DNA from: Nibribacter koreensis | GTDB lineage: Bacteria; Bacteroidota; Bacteroidia; Cytophagales; Hymenobacteraceae | Assembly (NCBI RefSeq): GCF_039541795.1 | Contig: NZ_BAABGX010000001.1 | Coordinates: 434,001-498,000 of the forward strand | Direction of reading: 5' to 3' | Length of the DNA: 64,000 nt | Shown here: positions 1 through 9,483 of the stretch, piece by piece | Layout of the letters: every line of letters begins with the position of its first letter | Numbering within the stretch: the stretch's first letter is position 1 | Translations under genes and position numbers: made by a program | Notes under the pieces: generated by a model | What the model saw: only the letters and a program-made list of their open reading frames with translations | What the model was told of the DNA's origin: nothing | Databases searched by the model: none

Positions 1-3000
1 AAATTCAAGGTTTAAGCGTACCTGGGGCGTAGTGAGAGGGCCATCCAGGTCCATTACGGCGGTAACCGGGTAGCGGACGGTCTGTTGAGCTTCCTGGCCC
101 AAGATGGGTTGTAATGACACGCGCTGGGTGTAGGTGGCCGTGATGTCCAAGATTCCTTCCAGCGGGTCTCCGTTCCAGGTGACGGTGCCACCGGGGCGTA
201 CGTTAAATTCTTTGTTCACCAGACCCAGCATGGTAAAGTTGTAGCGTCCCTGCACAATCTCATAAGACCCAAACATGGCAAACTCGCCGCGGGTGTCAAT
301 GGTCATTTTAATGTTGCCTTTGCCTCGTCCCCTTATGATGTCACCGGTGCGTTCGTCAAAGATGAGTTCCAGGTAGGCATTCTCCGTGATGTCAAAGTCA
401 AAGTTGAGGCGTATGCCAGACAGGTCTACTTTCTTCTGCACTAATGGTATGGCATTGGCCGTGCTGTCCGTGACGTTGCGGTTCACAAACGTGATAAAAT
501 TCTGCTTTTGTAAGGCAGCTTGATTGTCCAGAGGAATGGAGATGTTGGTGTTGTCCTCGCTTCTGGCGGTAATGTCAACCGTTAAATTGCTAGGTGCTCC
601 AAACGCAGAGGCTGTACCCGTCGCGAAAGCCGTACCGTAATACATGGGGTTGTCTGCCTTGGTGGTGTTCAAGACCATAAACCTGGTAAAGCGCGCCTTC
701 AGATCCAGGACCATGTTCTGGAATCCGTCATGGAAAATGCCCCCATTCAAGATGGCCGTGTTGTTGTAGATGTCTCTCAGACGAATGTTCCTGAAGGAGA
801 TGTCATCCTCACTAAAATACACTCTGTCTGCAAACGTGTAGCGGGTTTTGAGGTAGTTGAACATGAAGGAACCCTCCGAAACCAAGACAGATCCTTTAAG
901 GATGGGCGCGTTTAGTTTGCCCATGATTCTGACCCGTCCGTCCATGGTGCCGCCCAGGTCTGACATGATGGTTTTCAGCAAGGGCTCCACCAGTTTTAGC
1001 TGTGCGTCATCCATCACCGCCAAAAGATCTAGCTGGTTGGCGGCGGCGCTGGGCGTGTAGGTACCGGTCACGTTGAGAACCTTCTGGGCGTCTCTGCTAA
1101 TGCCCGCGTTCACTTCTAGCAGGTTGCGGCGGTTGTCCCAATTGGCCTGGCCGTCAATGTTGCCAATGTAGATCTTGTCCATCATGAAAGAATCTACCTG
1201 CACTACAGAAGACAAGCCCGGCTGATTGTAAATGTCCTGCAACGTGAAATCCCCGTTCAGGCGCCCGTCCAACTGGGTGGTGAGCAAGGGGTTCAGGTTC
1301 TCTAACCTAAAATTGGCAATCTTGATGTTTAACAAATCCTGCGGGTTCCTGGAAATGATCCCAAACAGGTTCACGCTCTGCGGACCATAAGACAGCGTCA
1401 CGTTGTCAAACCTAATGCCGTTTCTGTTAAAGACAATAGTGTTGTTAGGAGAGATGGTCCATTCCTTGTTGAGGATGTTAATGTTAGACCGGTTAAAGAC
1501 CATTTTTACGTCATTCCGCTCAAAGGCTACGTCCCCGCTGATGTTGGCTCTGTTGGTTGTGCCGGTCTGCGCAATGTTACTGGAGAAATTGATGCGTCGC
1601 TCATTCCAAACGGCCTCTACGTACAGGTTGTCTGTGTCTCCGGCGCCTTGCAGGTTCTGGCGTTCTGAGGTGACCACGGCATTGGCCAACACGTCTGGGC
1701 TGTTCCAGAGCTTAGAAGACGTGAATTCCACATCATTCTGATAAAAGGCGTTTTTGCCTACCAGCACCGTGTCCACCTGGCCCACCAAAGAAAGAATAGC
1801 GGTAGCCCCGTTCCGGAAGGAGCCTTCTACTTTAGCAAAGTCTGAGAGTGAGATGTTAGGTGCAAACGCGTGCAACACTGGATTGATGTCCCGCAGCTGT
1901 ACTTTCAGATCAATGGCGTATTCTTTGGGCGGAACGGCTCTTTTCTGGCGGTAGTAGTTGGCAAGTTCTACCGGGTTGTTCCTGAAGTTGAGTTCATATT
2001 CACGGTACAGGGTCTTCAGATCCTGAAAAAGGGTGGAGTACTGGTAGTTGCCGCCGGCCGTCAGGTTCATGACCTCAGAGTCAATGTGCAACTCCCGGAT
2101 GCCATCATGAAAATGCGACACAATGGCTACGGAATCCACTTTCACCTGCTTGCCGCTGTACTGTAAAATAGAATTCCTGAAGACGGCAGACCCGCTAAAT
2201 TCATCCAGCTTAAGGCCGTTAAAATTCACGTCGGCGTCTGTGGTCAAGACCACGTTCTGGTTGGTAAGGCCCAGGGCGCGCAGGTCAATTCTGGCAATGT
2301 GGCTGTCCAGGTCAAAGATTTGCTGGTTGTTCTGCAAATTGATGGTTCCCGTAGCCGACACGGACAGGTTGGGGTCTTTGATGGTGAAGTCACCTTCAAA
2401 CAACTGCTTGCGCAAGGCACCGTCCACTACTATGTTTTGGTAATTGTAGTTGTTGATGTTAATGGACCGGATGGTGGCATCCAGCTGCAGCCTAGCCGTT
2501 TCTAAGGTAAAGCCGCTTCCTTGCACGCGCCCGTTCATGGCCACGGTTTTAATGACGCTTCGGTCCCCAATCAAGCCGCCCACGTCAAAGCCTCCCGTCT
2601 GCAAATACCCGCGGTAAGAGGCGTTCTCTGCATCGTTCTTGTTGAACTTGAGGTTAATGTCTGTGACAAACTTGCCCAGCGCGGTGTTGAAGTTTCCGTT
2701 GGCTACAAAGTCATTGTAGAACCCGGTAAACTCGCCGGCCAGTTTGATGGTACCCGCTCTAGCGGCAATGTCATAGGGCTTTTTAGGGATGTAGCGGCGC
2801 AGGTCGCGGGCGTTGATGGAACTGGGTTGCAGATGCAGGTCCACAAACGCGTTCTTAAAGTCGGGTAAGCCGTCTGCGCTGATGTCTCCTCTAATCCGCG
2901 TGTTCTGCCCGTAGCGTATGTCTACGTTTTTGGCCTGAAACTGCTTTACGTAGCCTTTCACCTGACCAGACAGCAATACTTTCTCATCCCAGTCCTTTAG

Positions 3001-3984
3001 CACGGGCGCAAAGAGTCCAATGTCATCTGTGGTCACATAGGTGCTGTCAAAGTTGGCCGTCACCTTTACGCTGTCATTAAAGGACGTGAAATTCCCGAAG
3101 CGCTCGTAATCAAACCGCACGTACTTGGCCAAATGGCTACCGTTTACGCGCAGATTCAGCTTGTCCCACTCCCAGAACTTGGGGGCATAGGTCATGCGCG
3201 TATCCAGGTCTTTTAGATAGGTACCAGAGCGTCTGTCTTTAGTAGTAAGGCTGGTGACTAGGGTTTGGATGGTATCGCCTTTAAGCTGGATGTCTGAGAA
3301 CGTGCCGTTGATGTTCTCCAGGTCCATGTGCTTGTAATCCAATCCGTACTCCTGGCGCGGTAAGTTGTAGTCATGGTACGTGAACAGGCCGTTCTTTAAC
3401 ACAATCTGGTCAATCTTGAAGTCAAAGGGCGCAGATTTTTTAGCCGTGTCTGTCTTGATGAGATTGCTCAAGGACCGGATAAAGGTGCTCATGTTCAAAG
3501 AGTCACTGCCCTTGTACTGGATGAGGTTGGCCTCTGGGTTGGTAAGCGTGAGCGAGGAGATGTACAGCCGGTTGGGTTGGGCATCCTTGAAGAGCACCAG
3601 CTTTTTCTGGCTGGGCCATAACCTGATTTCGCGGCGCTGGGGATTCAAGATGCTGAACATGCTGATGTCCGCGTCCAGGGTACCCACGTAGAAGAGCGTC
3701 TTTTTTTGGCGGTCCAACACCCGCACATCGCTTAAAATGAGCTTGTTGAAGAACTCCAGGTCTACGCTGCCCACCGTCACTTCATGGTGAATGGTTTCTG
3801 ACAGGATGGAGGCGGCCTTCTGGGCTACTTTGGTTTGGACGCTCGGAAAACGCAGGGCCAGCATGAGCCCGCCCACCAATACCAACACCAAGATAAACAG
3901 GCCCAGAATTATTTTAAGAAGGGCTTTTGCTATAACTTGCGGGTAATTTTTATTCTTCTGCGTCTCTTGGTCTTGCGTTTCCAA
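1..3984 (-). CDS. tamB: TamB-like translocation/assembly module (DUF490), partial
   Basis: Reverse-strand frame open from about 3984 to the left edge, so the C-terminus is missing. A membrane segment follows a short polar N-terminus (about residues 23-45), and the rest is a very long beta-rich protein of AsmA/TamB type. Near the edge (about 60-330) it reads YEIVQGRYNFTMLGLVNKEF and then a 'GTVTWNGDPLEGILDITATY' stretch, typical of the DUF490/TamB domain. Family members bridge inner and outer membranes and help deliver lipids and proteins to the outer membrane. No ATG lies between the upstream in-frame stop and the membrane segment, so a TTG at 3984 is the likely start. It diverges from tsaD with 6 bases between the two starts. 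At least 1328 codons are present. Confidence 0.88.
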   Translation of the reverse strand, partial: METQDQETQKNKNYPQVIAKALLKIILGLFILVLVLVGGLMLALRFPSVQTKVAQKAASILSETIHHEVTVGSVDLEFFNKLILSDVRVLDRQKKTLFYVGTLDADISMFSILNPQRREIRLWPSQKKLVLFKDAQPNRLYISSLTLTNPEANLIQYKGSDSLNMSTFIRSLSNLIKTDTAKKSAPFDFKIDQIVLKNGLFTYHDYNLPRQEYGLDYKHMDLENINGTFSDIQLKGDTIQTLVTSLTTKDRRSGTYLKDLDTRMTYAPKFWEWDKLNLRVNGSHLAKYVRFDYERFGNFTSFNDSVKVTANFDSTYVTTDDIGLFAPVLKDWDEKVLLSGQVKGYVKQFQAKNVDIRYGQNTRIRGDISADGLPDFKNAFVDLHLQPSSINARDLRRYIPKKPYDIAARAGTIKLAGEFTGFYNDFVANGNFNTALGKFVTDINLKFNKNDAENASYRGYLQTGGFDVGGLIGDRSVIKTVAMNGRVQGSGFTLETARLQLDATIRSININNYNYQNIVVDGALRKQLFEGDFTIKDPNLSVSATGTINLQNNQQIFDLDSHIARIDLRALGLTNQNVVLTTDADVNFNGLKLDEFSGSAVFRNSILQYSGKQVKVDSVAIVSHFHDGIRELHIDSEVMNLTAGGNYQYSTLFQDLKTLYREYELNFRNNPVELANYYRQKRAVPPKEYAIDLKVQLRDINPVLHAFAPNISLSDFAKVEGSFRNGATAILSLVGQVDTVLVGKNAFYQNDVEFTSSKLWNSPDVLANAVVTSERQNLQGAGDTDNLYVEAVWNERRINFSSNIAQTGTTNRANISGDVAFERNDVKMVFNRSNINILNKEWTISPNNTIVFNRNGIRFDNVTLSYGPQSVNLFGIISRNPQDLLNIKIANFRLENLNPLLTTQLDGRLNGDFTLQDIYNQPGLSSVVQVDSFMMDKIYIGNIDGQANWDNRRNLLEVNAGISRDAQKVLNVTGTYTPSAAANQLDLLAVMDDAQLKLVEPLLKTIMSDLGGTMDGRVRIMGKLNAPILKGSVLVSEGSFMFNYLKTRYTFADRVYFSEDDISFRNIRLRDIYNNTAILNGGIFHDGFQNMVLDLKARFTRFMVLNTTKADNPMYYGTAFATGTASAFGAPSNLTVDITARSEDNTNISIPLDNQAALQKQNFITFVNRNVTDSTANAIPLVQKKVDLSGIRLNFDFDITENAYLELIFDERTGDIIRGRGKGNIKMTIDTRGEFAMFGSYEIVQGRYNFTMLGLVNKEFNVRPGGTVTWNGDPLEGILDITATYTQRVSLQPILGQEAQQTVRYPVTAVMDLDGPLTTPQVRLNLEF

Positions 3985-3990
3985 CGAAAT

Positions 3991-5001
3991 ATGAACCCTA
4001 CGATATTAGCGATTGAATCGTCTTGTGATGAAACCTCGGCTTCTGTTATACGGAACGGCCAGGTGCTCTCTAACATTGTGGCCACTCAGGCAATCCATGA
4101 GCAATACGGCGGGGTAGTTCCAGAGTTGGCTTCCAGGGCACATCAACAGAACATCATCCCGGTGGTGGCCCAGGCACTGCAAAAGGCAAATATAGAAAAA
4201 TCTGCTTTGGATGCGGTGGCCTTTACGCGTGGTCCTGGCCTTTTAGGCGCTTTATTGGTGGGCTGCTCGTTTGCCAAGTCGTTCGCGCTGGGCTTAAACC
4301 TGCCTTTAATTGAGGTGAATCACATGCAGGCGCACATCCTGGCCCATTTCATTGATGATCCTCAGCCTAACTTCCCTTTCCTGTGCCTGACCGTGAGCGG
4401 TGGTCACACGCAGATTGTATTGGTGCGTAGCCACCTGGACATGGAAGTTTTGGGCCAGACCACTGATGACGCCGTGGGCGAGGCCTTCGACAAGTCTGCC
4501 AAGCTTCTGGGCTTGCCTTACCCAGGCGGACCCATGCTAGACAAGCTGGCCAGCACCGGCAACCCAGACCGCTTTACGTTCCCTATTGTGAACATGGACG
4601 GCTATGACTACTCCTTTAGCGGCATTAAAACGTCCATCCTCAATTTTGTCAAGAAAAACGCGGCTGCAGACCCAGACTTTGTGCAGAACAACTTAGCTGA
4701 TATTTGTGCCAGCATCCAGAAGGCTTTGATCATGACGCTTTTAAAGAAGCTGGTCTTGGCCGCCAAGGATCTGGGCGTGAAGGAGATTGCCATTGCCGGC
4801 GGCGTATCAGCAAACTCAGGCTTGCGCCAGACCTTGCAGGACTACGCCCAGCGCTATGGTTGGAATGTGTACCTGCCGGCCTTTGAGTACTGCACAGACA
4901 ATGCCGCCATGATTGCCATGGCCGCGCACTATAAATACCTGGCCGGTGACTTCACGTCTCAATACGCCAGTCCAGATCCACGCCTTAAAATCTCCCTATA
5001 A
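3991..5001 (+). CDS. tsaD: tRNA N6-adenosine threonylcarbamoyltransferase TsaD
   Basis: TsaD (Kae1/Gcp) transfers the threonylcarbamoyl group to A37 of ANN-decoding tRNAs in the cytoplasm, with TsaB, TsaE and the TsaC product. The protein begins MNPTILAIESSCDETSAS, the ASKHA N-terminus of the family, and has the metal-binding NHMQAHI histidines, the VSGGHTQ loop and IAGGVSAN near the C-terminus. The 336-residue length is normal. An in-frame extension reaches back to 3835, but it would overlap tamB and gives a peptide unlike the family, so ATG 3991 is chosen. Divergent from tamB. Confidence 0.97.
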   Translation: MNPTILAIESSCDETSASVIRNGQVLSNIVATQAIHEQYGGVVPELASRAHQQNIIPVVAQALQKANIEKSALDAVAFTRGPGLLGALLVGCSFAKSFALGLNLPLIEVNHMQAHILAHFIDDPQPNFPFLCLTVSGGHTQIVLVRSHLDMEVLGQTTDDAVGEAFDKSAKLLGLPYPGGPMLDKLASTGNPDRFTFPIVNMDGYDYSFSGIKTSILNFVKKNAAADPDFVQNNLADICASIQKALIMTLLKKLVLAAKDLGVKEIAIAGGVSANSGLRQTLQDYAQRYGWNVYLPAFEYCTDNAAMIAMAAHYKYLAGDFTSQYASPDPRLKISL

Positions 5002-5020
5002 ATAAATCAATAGTATCGTC

Positions 5021-5060
5021 CCGTTTTTGGCTTGTTTTATAGAAAATAGGCCAAAAACGG
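5021..5060. repeat. Intergenic palindrome, copy 1
   Basis: A 40-bp near-perfect inverted repeat beginning 19 bases after the tsaD stop. Half-site CGTTTTTGGCTTGTTTT with the matching right arm ending GGCCAAAAACGG. One mismatch pair near the arm middle (CTT/AGG). Confidence 0.9.
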
Positions 5061-5192
5061 GATGCGGACATGTCATAGGCAGAAGGACTTTTAAAACAGC
5101 AGAATCCTTCCTACATTCAACCTACTTAGAAGGATGCCGTTTATGTATTCCTGAAAAGGTAGGTTCTACCACCACTCATTTAGCCTGTGGTT

Positions 5193-6674
5193 ATGCGAAA
5201 AGTCCTCATTCTCATATTTACATTCATGACTCTGATACAAGCACAATGTCAAACTTCCACTAACCATGTGCAACTTGCCAGAACGCTTTTTGAAGAATAC
5301 AATGGCTACCAAGAACGCAGCATCCAAGAACGGCGCTTTCAGCATAAAGACATAGTGCCCCTTTTAGAGCAGCTCAAACAGAATTCTCTTTTTCAAGTGA
5401 AGGTAGTGGGCAAGTCTGTGGAACAGCGCGACTTGTATCTGGTCAAGGCGGGGACCGGCCCCAACAAAATCATGCTTTGGTCACAGATGCACGGTGATGA
5501 GCCCACCGCTACCATGGCCTTGCTAGACATCTTTAATTTTCTACAGGCGTCTGATGAGCTTGATCCAATAAGAAAGTCTATTCTGGAAGAGAATACCTTA
5601 TATTTTTTGCCCATGCTCAACCCAGACGGGGCAGAGGTATATAAGCGCAGAAACGCCCTGGACATTGACCTGAACCGTGACGCTTTGCGGTTGCAAAGTC
5701 CTGAGGCGCGGCTGCTTAAAAGTTTAAGAGATGAGATAAAGCCCTCTTTTGGGTTTAACCTGCATGACCAGAGCCGTCTGTATACCGTGGGCGACACCGA
5801 GAAACCTGCCACCATCTCTTTTCTGGCGCCTGCCTATGATTACAAGCAGAGCATTAACCCGGTGCGGGAACGAGCCATGCGGGCCATTGTGGGTTTAAAC
5901 GAAGCGGTCCAGCAGTTCATACCGGGGCAGGTGGCCAAGTACTCTGATGAGCATGAGCCACGCGCCTTCGGTGACAATATCCAGAAGTGGGGCACCAGCC
6001 TGATTTTGATTGAGTCTGGCGGCATGAAAGGCGACCCAGAAAAGCAGTACATCAGGCAATTGAACTTCGCCACCATTTTAACGGCGCTCCACATGATTGG
6101 GGATAAGAGCTATGCCAAGTTTGACCGTGCTCAGTATTTTAAAATTCCAGTAAACCAGCGCAACCTCTTTGACGTGGTGGTGCGCAATGTGCGTTACAAA
6201 GAAAACGGAAAGGATTGCATAGTAGACGTGGGCGTACTCCAAGACGAGATAGGCGCCAGCATACCGCAAAGGTTCTATCACAAAAGCACGGTAGAAGAGA
6301 TTGGCGACATGAGCGTGTTTTACGGGTACCAGGAAGTTGACGGCAAGGGCCTGAACCTGGTGCCGGGCAAAGTGCTGGAGACACCCATCCAAGACCTGGC
6401 AGACCTAACCCATGAGCGGCTCATGCAACTGCTCTCTGAAGGTTACACCACTGTACGCATGGCAACCATTCCGCAGAACATAAACCCCGTAGAGCAACTG
6501 CCTTTGAACGTGGTGCACGTGAGCGGCAAAGTCTCTCACAACCTGGGCTTGGATAGAATGGCCAATTTTGTCTTGCGCCAGCAGGACGGCACCGTGCGGT
6601 ACGCCATTGTCAACGGCTTTGTCTATGACCTGCAGGGCGAAAGACCCAGACGCTTCCATGGATTGGTTTTGTAA
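5193..6674 (+). CDS. M14 family zinc carboxypeptidase, secreted
   Basis: A zinc metallopeptidase predicted to be exported. The N-terminus (MRKVLILIFTFMTLIQAQC) is a signal peptide with a cysteine after AQ, so a lipoprotein is possible. Zinc ligands of the M14 HxxE...H pattern are visible: SQMHGDEPTATM (H100, E103) and FGFNLHDQ (H191). NPDG, the DLNRD substrate-binding stretch and a LIESGG segment that should hold the catalytic glutamate are also present. The C-terminal third shows no domain I recognise. Substrate is unknown; a cell-wall or dietary peptide is likely. ATG 5193 is preferred to GTG 5187. Flanked on both sides by palindrome copies. Confidence 0.88.
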   Translation: MRKVLILIFTFMTLIQAQCQTSTNHVQLARTLFEEYNGYQERSIQERRFQHKDIVPLLEQLKQNSLFQVKVVGKSVEQRDLYLVKAGTGPNKIMLWSQMHGDEPTATMALLDIFNFLQASDELDPIRKSILEENTLYFLPMLNPDGAEVYKRRNALDIDLNRDALRLQSPEARLLKSLRDEIKPSFGFNLHDQSRLYTVGDTEKPATISFLAPAYDYKQSINPVRERAMRAIVGLNEAVQQFIPGQVAKYSDEHEPRAFGDNIQKWGTSLILIESGGMKGDPEKQYIRQLNFATILTALHMIGDKSYAKFDRAQYFKIPVNQRNLFDVVVRNVRYKENGKDCIVDVGVLQDEIGASIPQRFYHKSTVEEIGDMSVFYGYQEVDGKGLNLVPGKVLETPIQDLADLTHERLMQLLSEGYTTVRMATIPQNINPVEQLPLNVVHVSGKVSHNLGLDRMANFVLRQQDGTVRYAIVNGFVYDLQGERPRRFHGLVL

Positions 6675-6678
6675 ATAG

Positions 6679-6718
6679 CCGTTTTTGGCCTCTTTTCTGG
6701 AAAAGAGGCCAAAAACGG
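6679..6718. repeat. Intergenic palindrome, copy 2
   Basis: Begins 4 bases after the M14 peptidase stop. Both arms carry a paired change relative to the common form: GGCCTC in the left arm is matched by GAGGCC in the right, so pairing is kept. Confidence 0.92.
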
Positions 6719-6720
6719 AA

Positions 6721-6798
6721 GAGGGTGAATTGTTGAGTGCTGATTATTGAGAGTTGATCTTCCACTTAACCAAACATTCACTCATTCACTCATTCATT
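6721..6798. repeat. Degenerate short-tandem repeat tract
   Basis: Imperfect iterations of TTGAGTG/TTGAGAG-like units on the left (6730-6758) and of CACTCATT units on the right (6770-6798), roughly complementary to each other. It follows palindrome copy 2 and occupies the leader of the next gene. Confidence 0.6.
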
Positions 6799-6857
6799 TT
6801 ATTCGTGCCGGGTTTGTATCTTACCGCCTTAATCTTTCTGTAGCTACTCCTTTTCTC

Positions 6858-8090
6858 ATGGTTTTAAATTATCTGTGGGCGGCGTTCTTCATCATCGCCT
6901 TCTGCATTGCCCTGTTCAAGCTCATCGTTTTCCAGGATGTAGAGATTTTCCAGAAGCTGGTGACCAGCACCTTTGACAACGCCAAGACCGGCTTTGAGAT
7001 CTCTCTGGGATTGACCGGGGTCATGACGCTGTGGCTAGGATTGATGAAGGTAGGGGAGCGGGGCGGCATCATTGCCATCTTCGCCAAAGCGGTAGGCCCT
7101 TTTTTTAACCGCTTGTTCCCCGAGATTCCTAAAAACCACCCAGTGTTCGGTTCTATCTTGATGAACTTCTCTGCCAATATGCTGGGCCTGGACAATGCCG
7201 CCACGCCGCTGGGCCTCAAGGCCATGAAAGAGATGCAGGAACTGAACGTAGACAAGGACACCGCCTCCAATGCGCAGATCATGTTCCTGGTACTGAATGC
7301 TTCGGGCTTGACCATCATACCCATCAGCATTATGGTGTTCAGGGCGCAGATGGGCGCGGCAGATCCCTCAGACATCTTCATCCCCATTCTATTGGCCACC
7401 TTCTTTTCAACCTTAACCGGGCTTACCATTACGGCTTTGTACCAGCGCATCAACCTGCTTGACAAGGTGATCATGGCCTATCTGGGCACTTTGATTTTGT
7501 TGATTGGCGGGTTGATTTATTACTTCTCCACCATCTCGCAGGAGCAGATTGGGGTTATCTCTTCGGTGGCCAGCAATGTGATTCTGTTTACCATCATTGT
7601 TTCGTTTATAGCTTTGGCCTTAGTGCGCAAAGTAAACGTGTACGAGGCGTTTATTGAAGGAGCGAAGGAAGGCTTCTCTGTGGCCATTACCATCATTCCC
7701 TACCTCATTGCCATCTTGGTAGCGGTGGGCGTATTCAGAGCGTCTGGGGCCTTGGATTATCTGGTGGGCGGCATTGGCTATCTGCTGGCCTTGACGGGAA
7801 TGAACACTGACTTTGTGCCGGCCTTACCAGTGGCCTTCATGAAGCCTTTGAGCGGAAGCGGGGCCCGCGGCCTCATGGTAGAAGCCATGCAAACCTACGG
7901 CGCCGATTCTTTTGTGGCCCGCGTTGCCTCTACCATCCAAGGTTCTACGGAGACTACGTTCTATATTCTGGCCGTGTACTTCGGGTCTGTGGGCATCAAG
8001 AAAACCAGGTACGCGCTGGTGTGTGGCCTGCTCGCTGACTTAGCCGGGGTAATTGCGGCCATCGCGTTAGCCTATCTGTTCTTTAAATAG
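6858..8090 (+). CDS. Fused SpmA-SpmB nucleoside-recognition (Gate) membrane protein
   Basis: A polytopic inner-membrane protein of 410 residues. The N-terminal half (MVLNYLWAAFFIIAFCIALF ... LDNAATPLGLKAMKEMQ) resembles SpmA and the C-terminal half (FIEGAKEGFSVAITIIPYLI ... KPLSGSGARGLMVEAM ... IQGSTETTFYILAVYFGSVG) resembles SpmB; both are Gate/nucleoside-recognition domains. The fusion is common in non-sporulating Bacteroidota, where its role is unclear; transport of a small molecule is a guess. An upstream in-frame extension runs through tandem-repeat DNA, so ATG 6858 at the first hydrophobic segment is used. Confidence 0.88.
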   Translation: MVLNYLWAAFFIIAFCIALFKLIVFQDVEIFQKLVTSTFDNAKTGFEISLGLTGVMTLWLGLMKVGERGGIIAIFAKAVGPFFNRLFPEIPKNHPVFGSILMNFSANMLGLDNAATPLGLKAMKEMQELNVDKDTASNAQIMFLVLNASGLTIIPISIMVFRAQMGAADPSDIFIPILLATFFSTLTGLTITALYQRINLLDKVIMAYLGTLILLIGGLIYYFSTISQEQIGVISSVASNVILFTIIVSFIALALVRKVNVYEAFIEGAKEGFSVAITIIPYLIAILVAVGVFRASGALDYLVGGIGYLLALTGMNTDFVPALPVAFMKPLSGSGARGLMVEAMQTYGADSFVARVASTIQGSTETTFYILAVYFGSVGIKKTRYALVCGLLADLAGVIAAIALAYLFFK

Positions 8091-8096
8091 GCAGCT

Positions 8097-8135
8097 CATT
8101 TTTGGCCTATTTTCCGGAAACCAGGCCAAAAACGG
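8097..8135. repeat. Intergenic palindrome, copy 3
   Basis: Begins 6 bases after the preceding stop codon. Arms CATTTTTGGCCTATTTTCC and GGAAACCAGGCCAAAAACGG; a few unpaired positions. Confidence 0.88.
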
Positions 8136-8202
8136 AGTACAGCTTTTAAGGATATATAGATAAAACATTATATACCGTTTAGGAATAAACGGATTTATCT
8201 TC

Positions 8203-8907
8203 ATGAAAAGAATTTTTGGATTGAGTGCCTTTCTGATGCTTTCCTTGGCGGCAGCCGGACAAAATTATTCACAGAAAAAACTTTTCTCTGACGCTGAAAA
8301 GCAGATTGTCAACTATCAAGAAAAAGTGAATAAGGCTTATGAGGATGGCAAAGGGGAATTAGGTGAAATCTACAGAGATTCAGTAAAGCTGGCTATCATA
8401 GGCTCTTATCTAGGCAACCATTCCTTTAAAACACTAGAAGGTAAAATTATAGACACCAAGGCATTAGCGAAACCTCTGTTTATTCTTGCTTCGGCTACGT
8501 ATTGCGGTCCCTGTGTAGCTGAGATACCTGCCCTCAACCGGATTGCTCGTGAATACGGAGACAAAGTGACCTTTATGGTGTTGTTTGCAGATACCTTAGG
8601 TAAAGAATTATCAAGGTTGAGTAAAAGGTATACTGCGCCGGTAGCGGTGGTACCTTCCCTAAAGGAAACTGAGAATATTTATTCCATTTCCATCTCGGGC
8701 TTTCAACATATCCTTGGCTTTCCTACCAATTACTTAGTGACCAGAAGCCAGCAGATTGTGGGCTACTCTCAGGGAGCCAGCGCCCCTGGAACATATCCTA
8801 CTGCAGATGGCAAGGAGTTGGTCATAACACAAGAGCAAGCTGATGCTATTAATTATAAGAAACTGAAAGCAGAGGTTGAATTGCTATTGGCTTCCCAGGA
8901 GAATTAA
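8203..8907 (+). CDS. TlpA-like thioredoxin-fold protein, exported
   Basis: An exported thiol-disulfide protein of 234 residues. The N-terminus (MKRIFGLSAFLMLSLAAAGQ) is a signal peptide ending at an AAG/Q site. The thioredoxin motif is CGPC (C101, C104) in a LASATYCGPCVAEIPALNRI context, the form seen in TlpA/ResA proteins, and the expected cis-proline appears to be in ILGFPTNYLV. Such proteins reduce or protect periplasmic thiols. Apparently monocistronic; it faces the SusCD operon tail to tail across a strong shared terminator. Confidence 0.85.
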   Translation: MKRIFGLSAFLMLSLAAAGQNYSQKKLFSDAEKQIVNYQEKVNKAYEDGKGELGEIYRDSVKLAIIGSYLGNHSFKTLEGKIIDTKALAKPLFILASATYCGPCVAEIPALNRIAREYGDKVTFMVLFADTLGKELSRLSKRYTAPVAVVPSLKETENIYSISISGFQHILGFPTNYLVTRSQQIVGYSQGASAPGTYPTADGKELVITQEQADAINYKKLKAEVELLLASQEN

Positions 8908-8924
8908 ACCTAGTAAAGGCTACC

Positions 8925-8968
8925 ATAAAACAGAAGCGGCTCCCATTTGGGAGCCGCTTCTGTTTTAT
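8925..8968. terminator. Bidirectional intrinsic terminator
   Basis: A perfect inverted repeat (AAAACAGAAGCGGCTCCCA, loop TTT, then the complement) lying between two convergent genes. T-rich ends on both strands suit termination in both directions. Confidence 0.88.
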
Positions 8969-8982
8969 GAAAATAAGTAAGG

Positions 8983-9462
8983 TTACTGCTTAATTCTAAT
9001 CCAGATTGTCCTAAGCACGTTCAGGTTGTTCTGGTTCAGGACCTCGGTCTCAATTTTTACATTGGTGCCCACAGGTGCCTGCGGAACGGTATAGCTTACC
9101 ACCAGCGTATCGGTGCGGTCTGTTTTAGAGAAGGCAGGTTGGTACGGGTAGGTTTTTACCTTGGTGCGGGTGCCGGCGCCTACGGTCTCGTACACGTTGA
9201 TTTCCTTCACGGGTGATTCAGAGAAGAACTGTAACTCATAGCGCAGCTCGGTGCCGGCCATGTACTGCGTAGTGTTGGCGTTGTTAGCCGTAGAGATGTT
9301 GGTGTTGGTGGCCAGGTCTTTCAACTCATTGGCGCTCACGGGGGCACTGCCTACGCCGGTGGCCGTGGTGTTGTCTTTTATGAAATCTGGCTCATCATAA
9401 CAGGCCGTCAAAGAGAAGCTCCCGAAGCCCAACAGACAAGCGTAAAATGCTATCTTTTTCAT
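8983..9462 (-). CDS. Small lipoprotein of the SusCD operon, unknown function
   Basis: A 159-residue predicted lipoprotein: MKKIAFYACLLGFGSFSLTAC ends in an LTAC lipobox. The mature part begins acidic and low-complexity (T/N/A-rich) and turns into beta-strand-like sequence with VSYTVPQAPVGTNVKIETEV near the end, suggesting one immunoglobulin-like domain. I do not recognise a named family. It follows susD by 21 bases on the same strand, so it probably sits on the outer-membrane surface with the SusCD complex, perhaps as a SusE-like binding partner; that role is inference from position. Confidence 0.75.
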   Translation of the reverse strand: MKKIAFYACLLGFGSFSLTACYDEPDFIKDNTTATGVGSAPVSANELKDLATNTNISTANNANTTQYMAGTELRYELQFFSESPVKEINVYETVGAGTRTKVKTYPYQPAFSKTDRTDTLVVSYTVPQAPVGTNVKIETEVLNQNNLNVLRTIWIRIKQ

Positions 9463-9483
9463 GTGATTTTCTTTTTAAAGTGA

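Noticed and set aside
730..3691. Several short + strand reading frames in the first 4 kb
   Set aside because: They lie antisense to a continuous reverse-strand TamB frame and resemble no family.
5027..5263. A 78-residue + strand frame after tsaD
   Set aside because: It translates palindrome copy 1 and runs out of frame into the start of the M14 peptidase.
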